Positions 1 through 12,100 of a stretch of 64,000 nt of DNA are shown one piece after another. The translations under genes were made by a program, and so were the position numbers. This stretch comes from Gordionus sp. m RMFG-2023 (lineage: Eukaryota > Nematomorpha > Gordioida > Chordodea > Parachordodidae): assembly GCF_954871325.1 (NCBI RefSeq), contig NC_088778.1:24723120-24787119 (forward strand). The letters are read 5' to 3'. Under the pieces are notes generated by a model. The model was not told the origin of the DNA, did not search any database, and worked only from the letters and a program-made list of their open reading frames with translations. Numbering within the stretch: position 1 is the first letter of the stretch; each line of letters starts with the position of its first letter.

Positions 1-176
1 ATTCAATATAAGTTTATTAATAAATATGTTTACTATAACCTTAAAAAAATACATCATGAATTAAAGCAGTCATTTATAATTTGTTTCATCGTTGCTTTTT
101 TAAAAATATTGATCCGTTACGTTCCACACCAAAAATCAAATTTTTGTTTATTTTTTAATAAATTATTTTATTTCAG

Positions 177-3100
177 ATCCAAGACGACCACATGATCATA
201 CATTATGTCGCTAAAATATTCAGGCTAACTGTACCCAAGATGGGACATCCCAACCCTATATTCCTATCCCACTTAGAGGAGAGTCTCATGAGACTTATAG
301 TCACGCAAGGCATGCTAGTAATTTACCTATTATTTAATGTTTTACTTGTTTTTGAAGGATACTCTCGGAAGGGAATGGATACTAAATAATTTTCGCATTA
401 AGATGGTTAGTTTTTTAGTTTGGAGAGGGGATTTTAATAAATAATTGTATTAAAATTGTGTATTACATGGGCGATTCATTTGGATCTATAAATAAAAAAA
501 TTAGCTTATGTATTGGGGATGTTAATAACAATTGCGCTTAATAAACTTTATTTAAGTAAAAATTTAAATAATAATGGGGGGGGGGGTCACATCAATGAGA
601 TTGATCTTTATAGTATATGTTGAATGTAAAGAATATTATAAGTTGTTGAAGGTTCTATATATAGCTAGGGCTTTTAAACTTTAAATTAACAATACAATAA
701 CAATTGAGGGATTTGATGATATGGTAATATTTTTGTGTAGTCCTAGGGGTAAATTCAGGGTATAGGAATTAATTTTTTTAAAGATTTGTTTTTACCCGAA
801 TCGCAATTCCACACCTAAACCCTATTTCACACAATTTTAATCGAGATCGATTTTTCATAGATATATATATATGTATTGGAATCTATAATGTATACTAATA
901 GATTAGCGATTTATTCATTAAATGCATTTAAAAGTGTCCACACATATGATCCAGCTGCAGTGCCATTTATGTTTTGCACGTCGATTAAGTGACATTGTGC
1001 AGCATTCATATAATGATAAATAGAGCATGCAAACCACAAAATGGCGCTACAGCTGACTCTTATATGTGGTCACATTTAATTCACGAATCGCCAATCTTGT
1101 ATACATCATTGATTGGGATATAGAATCCATGTGGATTCGGAATCTCAATTTTAAATCATTTACTGAGTGCGATTTTTAAAAAAATTCTTATTTGAACCGA
1201 AAATTTTATTCCTAAAACGTATAAAAATACCCACACTGGGATTCAGACAAACTTTGTCGTAAACTTTTGGTATTTTTATATAGTGTTTTACGTATAAATT
1301 GTTAAGTACACAAATTTGATTGGCAGAAATTTTCTTGCTGGAATCAAATAAAATTTTCCAAATTTAAAAATCGCCCCTCAATAAATGATATAAAATGAGA
1401 TTCTGTAATCCTCATGGATTCTTACCACTTATACGAAAAAGCCACGAACAAAAAATTATGAAATTTATAGGGGGGGTTTTAGAGATACTATAAATGTTGG
1501 CATTCGGAGTCAAAAACTTTTAAAAAATGAGCGCTATATATGATCTTATAAATCCTAAATTCCAATCATGCGACATATCGATGGCTGGATATTATAATTT
1601 TCTTATATCATTTTATTTTGCAAAATCTATTTATTTTTTTTGGATATTTATCCATTTGCACCCACCGTATTTTTTCATATTACCAATAAGAATGCTAAAA
1701 TAACACTTTATTTGCATTAACTATAATCTCCTATCTATAATACATAAAAAAAAATTTTAATGCTCATAAAAAATGGATATAGATAGAACAATATAATCTT
1801 TAGCCAACGATATACTATATAAAAAATACATTATTGTTTTTTTTCTTTAGGTTTTAGAAGGCTGTGTAGCTTGCTTAGCCGATATAGTTAAACAAGTCAC
1901 CTTCAATTACGGATTGGTGACGGATTGCTTCCTCAGATTTTTCGGTTATTCTAATTATTTTTTTAAATAAAAATGAAAAAGCAATATAGCTTTCTTTCTT
2001 CCTTATCGCAAATTGCTAATTTTTTTTAAATTACATTCTCCAACCATTTTAACAATTTCAAACAGTATCAAATTTTTGTTAAAATTAGAAAATATTTACG
2101 TAAATTTTTTTTCTCGTAAATATATAAAATTAGATTTAAAAAAAATAAAAATTATTGTTAACCGAAATCAACTTAAATGATTATTTTTTTATTAGGAATA
2201 TTATACAAGATGGCCCTGGAAACGTACGAAAACGAAAATTGTCCCGTGTTAAATTCCAAAAAATCGTTATTACTCCGATCTCTTTACACTGTTGGTCTCC
2301 TTTGTATGCACTTTGATTTCGATCAAGAAGATATGAAATTGAATAAAGTTTAATATTTTTTTAAAAAAATGAATATTTTTTATCGACTCCCGATTCGATT
2401 ATCTTATATCAGGGTTTGAAAAAAAAATCCTCAAATTTTTTTGAATAAAATCTTTGAAGATAAAATTTTTTGATTTCATTTTGAAAGATTTTTTTTGCAA
2501 GTTTTTAGAGATAAATTTTTTTTTAAATTTCAAATAATCAGATAATTTAAAAAAAAGTAATTAAACTTATGTAAAGTTTTTTTAATAAAATTTAAATTTG
2601 ATGAAAATCTCTGTTTCTTAAAAAAAAAATCTCAAACTGTTTTATATTTTCTTCATGTTTACCTAATGACATAAATACTAGACAAATACTGACATTTCTT
2701 TAATTTAAATTTGTATCAAATGAACTATTTATCAAATTTTGCGTTTACCCTCTTATTGGTTGTGGAAGCTTATTTGAAGACGAAATTTTTTGAGAAAGAA
2801 TGCCAATCAATTTCAACACAAAATTACTTCCAATACTTTATTTCTAAATATGAATCCAAATGAATGGTTATATAAATTTTACAAGGATTTAAACCAAATA
2901 AAAAAGGAATTATTATCATTATAATTCGCTCCCTTTTATCAGCCCTAATTGTTATAAAAAATAACTATTTAAAAATACATTTCTTAAAAATTAAAAACCA
3001 TAAAATCACATGCTGAAAAATAACATTTATAACTAAAAATAAAACTATATAAATTAATAATAATTCAAAAATCAAAATACAGGATGATTTCACAAAAATC

Positions 3101-6100
3101 GATATAAATCTAAAAAGAAAAATATAAATCATGACTAATCCTGCTTTTCCCAATTCTTGAGACCCCAGTATTTCTTAATATTCCTGTTCTTTCACTCTCA
3201 ATAGTGATAACGACTGTGAATCTGTTCTTCATACATAGGGCGCCTTCCTCTCCTTGCCTCTGCGCTTTAGTGCACTGTCCTTGCATTGGCTAGTTTAAAT
3301 CTTATGCAGATATTTGGACCTGACACACTTGGTCAGAACCACCATCATCAGTAGGGATATGTTGCCGATAGCTAGTGAGTTGAGAACGTTGACACAGGAG
3401 GATTCAGTAGTGGTAGATCTGGAGACGAAATTGAATCAAGTAGAAAGGCGAGGGAGATCGCTTTGTGCATGGATATGGATTACAGAACATACGACGATGG
3501 TGCCACAGGGAGCATTATGGAAGGCCGCCAAATATAGGACAACGCACACGAGCACGGAGAGGTAGAGTCGCCCGATATGCGATGAACAGGTTCAGCCGTT
3601 GCCACCATTTAAAGTGGAAGAATTACTTAAGTCATGTAAAAGGGGGAGGTGTCACAGTTATGAAGGATTTGGTTTCTAATGTAATCAGGATTAATCTCGA
3701 TTTATATTTTTCTATTTAGATTTATAAATTATATTTTTGTGGAATCTTCTTTTGTTTTGATTATGAATTTTATATTTAGATTTATATTTTCGATTTTTGT
3801 GAAATCATTCTGTATTTTGATTTTGAGTTATTTTTAACTTATATAGTTTTATTTTTAGTGATGAATATCATTTTTCAGCATGGGTTTTTAATTTTAAAGA
3901 AATGTTTTTTTAAATTGTTATTTTTTTACAATTAGGAGCTCCCCTACAAAAGGGGAACCAATTGTAATGATAAATTTTTTTTGGTAATCCTTGTAAAATT
4001 TATAATTATATTTTTGGATTCATATTTGGAAATAGAGTATTGGAATTAATTAAAATTTATTAAGTATTTGATGTTATGAAATAAAGGGTGAATATTGCCC
4101 TTAATGCATCAGTTTATGTATGGACATTATTTACTTAGATTTAATATAAATCGGGGATATTGTATTGAAATTTATTGTATTAAGATAGTAAATTTAATCT
4201 TATGATGGAAAGAGGGGGGGGGGCTATTTTTGTAGATTATTTTTGGTGTGTGTAGTTATATTTTTCGATTAATTTAACTAGTGAATCAAAACGAAAAATT
4301 TTTTATGTAACTTTTATTTGTCACAAGCGATTATATAATATAAATCATGTGTTTTTAGTGAAATTTGATTAATTTAACTAGTAGCCCAAATCCAGACTCA
4401 CTAGATAGAGAAAGAAAAAATATATTTGTAAAGCACTGCTTATTTGAAAAATGACATTAAAAAGCAATATAAAAATAATATTTACCTAATTTTTTTTTTG
4501 TTTTTAAAAAAAATGACAAATCGACAGAAAATTTTTCAAGAAAAATTGCTATTTTGGGAAAATCAATATTATTCCAATTTCAAAAAAGTTCACATGGATA
4601 AATCTAACAATGTTAAAAGTACCGACAACTCAGGACACGAGTTCAACTCTTGCAATCGCAAAAAAATTCCATTTTTAAACACCTGCAATCTGGTAAAAAA
4701 AAATCGTTCTCAAAATTTATTATTATTATTATATTAATCTAATTTTTGTCAGCCAAAATAATTATTGCTTTATAGGCAGCAAAAATTATTTATAAAATTG
4801 GATTATATTTTTTAAAGATTGACGGGGATTCGCCTGAGAATTATATTATACTATATCCACTTTTTGTCAAAAATTACATAAATCAATTTTTTATAGAAAT
4901 ACTATTTTTATACAAAAAATTCGAAATATATTTAAAATAAGCTAAATTATAGCCAATATAAAGTCTGAAATCCTATTGAAAATAAAGGCAATTTAATTTT
5001 TGAATTTGCTCTTCTATAAAATTACAAAAAGAAGAAATGGAATAATCTAATTCTCAGGCGACGATGTGAAAAATAGTACTGCTTACAAGTTATCCCTTTT
5101 TTAACCTTATTTTAGAGAATAGTGAATAATTTTTTTTATAATAAGTGCTTATTTACATAATTCTAATAAGTTTATATTCGAAAAGATCAGAACCTATTTT
5201 TAAAAATTCAAAACGAACTGGTATTGTTTTTTGATAATCGAACATGAACCAAGTCGATATTTATTACGTGTTGTATCCCTGAGTTTCTAATTACGTTTTA
5301 GGAGAGAAATTCTTTTTTGCTATTTTATTTATATTTATTTTTTTAAATTTGAAGTTTTGAGTAGACTTGTATGGTTACTTTATATTAGCTTTTTTTTGGT
5401 AGTTAAATTAATTTCTTACTAATGCTAAAACATCGTATTTATAAGACTAGCAAGCTTATCCCCTAAAAATACAAAATATCCTATTTTTTATCAGACAAAT
5501 TATATTCATCCTAATTTTTTTAAAAATGTTTTATTTTCAATGTTTAGATACCCGTGTCCGAATGCGTTTTCGAAATATTTTTCCATTTCGTTACCCAAAA
5601 AGACGAAATTATCAAACAAAAAGCTTTGAGTGGATTAGGTACACGTGTTACGTTTGTTACACATATAACGATTAACACAAACTATTAAAACCCATTTTTT
5701 ACGGATTTGACTGGGGTCAACTGGATAGACCTGCTCACTTTTTCGGTTTAAGTTCCCTATATCTCGCCTCTTTGTCAACATCATCACCCCATGTTTTTTA
5801 TCTATAATTGGTTTGCTGTACCCACCCACCCAGTTTAATCTGCCCATACTCATATCTAATGTTGTTAAACGGCTCTATTTGAACCGATATTTAAAAACGG
5901 CTAACTCAATATTTTATCCAGAGAAATATGGCGTAAGCCAACAAATTTCGCTTATAGATGTCAATACCTTTATGCCATCTATGAGCAAAATCGGAAAGCA
6001 TGCGTAATATTTTTCTGAATAAAATATTGAGTTAGCCGTTTTTAAAAATTAGCTAAAATCGAGCCGTTTTATAAAACTACTCATATCTCATCTAGTTGTC

Positions 6101-9100
6101 AACAACATCACTTTATATTTTTTTTATCTTCTCAAGGAGAGGGAGGGGAAAAGTCAAATATTTTTAGATTCAAGGTTTATAAACTTGTTTTTTTTTAAAT
6201 TAGGAATTCGCATTTTGGATATAATTGTTGCCCAGTTATTTTTTAGTTTACTTCTATCCATATCATAGAATATATGATTGATACTACTTTTAACTTTCTA
6301 TTCAATATTATAAATAATTAATTTTCCTTTTTTTTTAAAATGGATATATATGCCATTCCGCGAAAATTAGGCTTCTTCTGCATCAATTATTCACGCTATT
6401 TATCCCATTCCAAAACGAAAGAATTGTATCAACTCTTTTTAACCGATCCTGCCATATCCGTCACCTTAAAATGCCAAGTTTAATCTCCGCTGCAATTTTA
6501 TTTTTATTTCATTCTTCTATAAACAAATTCCACTGCTGCTTTTAAATTTTTTTAAAAATTATATTCAAATCAAAACTAAGTTTAAAAATTATTTGAAATA
6601 TTAATAAATTAATCACATTCGATTATTTTAAAGAAATTAAATAATTTATCATTCTTAGTTATGCCAATCAAATAAGAATATTAAACAATACTAAACGTAT
6701 ATGCACGGATAGTAAATTATTCTATTTATTTAAAAGAGTCGAATACAAATATTTTATAATTCGATTCTTATCCGTTTTTTAAATAGGCTTGATAAGAAAC
6801 GCCACCGAGATTCCGATTTTTAACCGATACCGGGTCGGATTAAATTTTCTTTTTATCTACCCAACCGGGGACTCGGAATAAATGCATCTTCTATGCTCCT
6901 GTTGCGTTCTCGTTCCGACTAAAAGAATTATGTTCCGGAACTTTCACGGAATTACTGTTTCCGTTCTAAAAGCGTCCCTAATTTCCCCTAAGTTCTGTTT
7001 TATGTCACTTGATTATAAATTTAAAAAAAGGAAGCTTATATTTCTTTTAACCTCGAACTGTTATTAGTGATCTGCATCAGGCCTAATTTTTCAAGCCCGG
7101 CCCGAAATTTTTTTTAAAAAGTTTTGCCAGCCCGGCCCGAATTTATTTAAATATAGAAATAAACTCAAAATAAAAGACAAATGTTATATGTCGTTTAGTT
7201 TCAATAAATAAAATCAAATATTTTTATTTTACATAAAAAATTCAATATATTAGATATTAAAAAAATTCCAAGGTCTGACCCGACCCGGCCCAAATTTTTT
7301 TTAAAATATTAGGCCTAGCCCGAACCCGATTATTTAAAATAAAATTAGGACCGGCCCGGTCCGAACGGGCTTCGGGCCGGTTCGGTCCTAACTTTGCAGA
7401 TCTCTACTATATATCGTCACATGAGAATTTGATTATTCCATCTACACTTTTTATAATTTTACAGGAGAGCTTTTGGTTATTATTTAACATACTTTATAAA
7501 CATTTCTGATTTTACATGTAATAGTATATTTTTAAAAAAATTGATTTATGTAAAAACAAGGTCATTTTTGAAAATAAGTGCTCATGGAATAATCTAATTC
7601 TCAGGCGACGATATTTAAAAAATAAATAAAATCTGATGACATTTTATCTTCTTTTGAATTTAATATCGGTTTTTTTTAAATTCATTATTTATCTAACATA
7701 TTCGTTTGAATTATAAATTTGTAAAAAAATGTAGGAATAAGTTTTTTTTTCACATGGGGATTTGGAAGGAATCTTAATTTTAAATAATTTGCAGACGCTT
7801 TTTAAATTTGAATCTACCTAAAGTATATTTCAGCATTGTGTGGAATGCCTAACACTGAATTTCAAATAAATTTCTTCAGACGATTTTTTAAATTAGGAAA
7901 TGTTTTACAACACTGTATAGAATACTCAACACTGAGTTTCAAATAATTTTCCGAGTACGATTTTTAAATTTAAACCCGGAAATGTATCGTATTTCAAATA
8001 ATTTTATCTCCCAAATCTCCATGGATTCTATATGGCAATTCAAAATATAAATATTTTTTAAAATGAGAGAAATATAATTTTAAAAAGTTTATTTTTATAT
8101 TACATAAAATTTATAGGAAAGACAAATACCATTAAAAGGCATTATAATCTTTATTTACGATGATTAATTTGTTTCGAATGATTTTTAAAAAAATGATTGG
8201 CGTCATTTTAAAAGATCCGAAATATAAAAAACATTTCAATTTAACTAATCAAAAAAAATATTCCCAAAACGCAGCCTATAAAGCTATAAGTTAATATGTA
8301 TATATTTTATTTTTTTAAGTGATGCACCAATATTATAAATATAATTTTTAACAGGTATTGAAAAATATATATTCCTATTTACAAGAGGAAGAAAATAAGA
8401 CGACTATGGCCAACAAAGAATGTAAACAAACTTCTTAATAATTTTTATAAATAATGATTATTAAATCGATTATTTTTTTAGGGGAAAAGACCAAGAAAGA
8501 AGATGATTTTAAGGAAATTAACGAGATCTCATCCAGGTATTTACCTATTATATTTTTTCTAAGATAAACATGATTTGTTTAATATTGGTACAGCCTTAGC
8601 AGCGCTATAGTTCAGATATACCTGAAGGACATCTTGGACCGGTCCCTGGATCTGGAGACGAACGTGAGATGCGGCTCCAACAATGTGCTCGCCACCATAA
8701 TCAAACAAGGTCTGGTGTACCCAGTGCAATGTGTGCCATATCTTATCGCCATGGCCACCGATCCTAACACGCTCATCAAGAATAAAGCTCGCAAACTGAT
8801 GGGCGATATAGACATTAAATACCCGGGATTCGTTTCGGTACATTTATCTTCTTTATCGTTAATGGGTGGTGTAAAGTAGTAGTAAGGATAAGTAGGAAAA
8901 GCGTTACTTTTTAAGGAAAGTATTATTATTCATTAAATAACGATAATAAATTAGATTTATGACTACTGTTGTTAAACGGCTCGATTTAATCGATTTTTAA
9001 TAACGATGAACTCAAGATTTTAGCCAAGCTGCCCATAGATGGCCTAAAAGTTTGAAAATCTATTGGTCAAGTCTTGATAGGTAATATGGATAAATGAAGT

Positions 9101-12100
9101 CGTTTAACAACACTACTTAGGTCTTATGCCAGGGTAAGATTATCAATGAAAAAGCTTTTAAGATGATGAGATATCTTATCTTAATATTCTATCTCTTATT
9201 TCAGAAAAAAGTCATCACAAAGTTTATGCCTTTGTATGTTATGCCATTTTATAGTTTAAAAAGCGATTAATTTTTTCTTGCCCCACAAATAATTTTTGCT
9301 TTCAGATGAAAGCCTTAGCAGGCTCTCGAAAGTCCTTTGAGCTCCAAAAGATATGTCAGTTAACTTACATCAATCCTCCGCCAACATCTATCAACAGCAC
9401 AATTAGTACAGAGCCATCGAGCTCTCCAAATAAAAAATCCCAAAACAAAAACGCTAACGATAGCAGCAAAGATACTGATAACCTGACTAGTAATATAGTG
9501 AGAGGCTTGGTGACTGCCAACGTTTCGCAAACGAGCGCTAACAATAGCGCCAATTTGCCAAGTACCGTCACGAACGCGAATACTCAACCCCTTTCAACCC
9601 TAGGATTTCTGTACACCCTCCTGAGAAATTCCAAAGCTCAAAGGCGTTTTTTCATCGATTCCCTCCTTAAACTTTTTGACGAGCAATCGGTATTGTAATG
9701 TTAATGTTAAAAATATATCTTTCATTTTACTATTTGAATTAAGGTAACTTTTTTTTATTTATTCTTGAAAAACAAACTGAAAAATAAATATCTTTAAATT
9801 TATCTGGGGTCACTTGACTTAATTTTAAGCACATTTTTTTTTCTCAGTAATATTTTATATTTGCTTGCTTTCTAAGACGAGATATAAAAATTTTTAAAAA
9901 AAACAAAACGTCTTAATTTATATTAGAAAATTCCCCTGGAAGAATTGCTTTACATAGCCGACAATTTGGCATATTTCCCTTACGTTAATCAGGAGGAGCC
10001 GCTGTTTGTGTTACATCAAATGGAAATTATGACTTCCGTGACGGGATCTAACATTCTGCAAGCCTTCTCGGAGGTTTTGATCTTATTTATTTCAAAATAA
10101 GGACACCTTTTGATAAGTTAACTTTTGGAATGGCCAATATCTGACCACATTTGCATATTGTATAAATTAGATTATTTCATTACTTCATGTCGTTTTAATA
10201 CCAATCAGCCACGTTTGGTACGATAACCATAGAATAAAATACTAATGTAAAGGGTAAAGGTATCTGTGGTGTGATTGGTTTTGTTCGAGGAAATGAGGGG
10301 TTTGTCAATCATATCAAGCAATTATTGATAGAATTGATAAATACCACTTCTTACAATTAGAATGAGGTTTTCTATATTTATATTAAGAGGGCAGTATGTA
10401 TCTCCAAATGAAATTTCTTGAAGCAACCCAAGGTAAGGATTCTAATTGTTATTACTATTCAATATTTGCATGGTAGGATTTTAAATTAACATGACTAATT
10501 AATTATAAGCTACAGATTTTTGTAAATTACTTCTTATTATACAATTAAAAGTGTTTTGGTCGCGATACTCAGAGCAAAAACCATTATCTCAACGAGGATT
10601 ATGAAGATGATGATGACATTGACAAGTTGTTAGGTTTAAATATTCGTATATGAATTAAATATCACTTCATGAAGTTACAAATTGAAGACATTTACATATT
10701 TTTTTGGTTTCTCTAGTTATATAAATGGTTTTTCGTATGTTTATTTGTATATGCTAGATAAAGCCAATATAGAGAGAGGATTAATGATTATCTCATAGTA
10801 GTGATCTGCATCGGGCTTAATTTTTCAAGCCCAGTATAGCCCGAATTTTTTCTAAAAAAATTTTACCCGGCCCAGCCCGAACCAGAAATATTTTTGAAAA
10901 AATTTAACCACCCAGCCCTTATTTATTTAAATATAAAAATTAATTTTTTATAATTACTCAAAATAAACGATATATGTTATATGGGGTCTAGTTTCTATAA
11001 ATAAAATCTTATATTTTTATTTTACATAAAAAATTCAACATAAAATTTATAAATTTAGATATATTTAAAAAAATTTGTAAGGCCCGACCTGGCCCGAATT
11101 TTCTTAAAAAATATTAGGCCTGACCCAGCTAGAACCCGATTGGGCCTACTTTTGCAGATCCATATCTCATAGGCCTTTGCAATGAAATATTTTATAAATA
11201 AAAAATATGCTTCATATCTTCCTTTTTTTGTGTGTATTATTTTAAATAAATGGGTTACGTAAATTTATAAAAAATAATGTTTTATGATTTAACATATTTT
11301 TAAGCTAAGGTTCCGGATAAGCCTTTAGCTCTATATGAGTGCTGCGTCGCATCTCAGGGATATTTCTTGCTCCTCTATTTGAGGCAATTTTTGAAAAATC
11401 TCTACGGCCTTACTGACAAGTATATTTATACTTTTTTAAATATAATATCGTATATACTAGTAATATTTTTTAATTTTTTTTGCATCATGGATGAAATTTG
11501 TTTTATTAGATACAATATATTGCTACCAAAGTCAATTGTCTTTAAAATTACATTGATCTTAGTTTAATGTTTATTATAAAATATTAATTTAGTCTGTAAG
11601 GCTTTATATAAAAATATAATATCAAATCACTTTTATTTTATATATATCCAGTAAATTAGCCAACTACTCTCCTATGGATACTAGTAAAGTATTCGATAAA
11701 CCCATAGGCGGAAATCGCAAATATTTACCCACCTTTAAGCCACAGTCAACAGTCGATTACTTGAGCCGCGCTTCCCATCAATTATATGCCACAATGCCCG
11801 ACCATACCTATACAACTCAGGATAAACTCAATCTCATTAGACAGTATTTGGAGGTATGTGTATCATTCATTTTTTCTTAATGTTTGTTTAAAGGATTACA
11901 TGGAAATATCTAAATATATTAGCTGCATATTTATTATATATTATATTTATCGAATTACTTATGAATCAAAGTTCAAAGAAATGATGTTAAAATTGGACCC
12001 TAATGAGGAAGATGACGATGATGTCAAAGCCATTAAAGCTTGCAGAGAAGCCAAGGCTCAACAGAGAACCCATTTGCCAAAATCTCATCACAAAAGTAAT

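Larger units (their letters stand above)
318..1850 (+). other. NIPBL intron with two foldback MITEs
   Basis: GT at 318 and AG at 1849-1850 fit the flanking exons in phase 0. The intron carries two short inverted-repeat elements (904-1092 and 1117-1425) and a G run near 575. I see no coding potential. Confidence 0.8.
6478..8354 (+). other. NIPBL 1.9-kb intron packed with three MITEs
   Basis: The intron contains elements at 7065-7406, 7411-7614 and 7752-8036, which almost abut. Outside these it is AT-rich without coding signal. Confidence 0.75.

Noticed and set aside
10390-10431. Possible extra NIPBL exon with a strong GTAAGG donor
   Set aside because: Its end phase (1) does not join the next exon at 10573 or 10552, and the residues do not match NIPBL; phase is already continuous without it.
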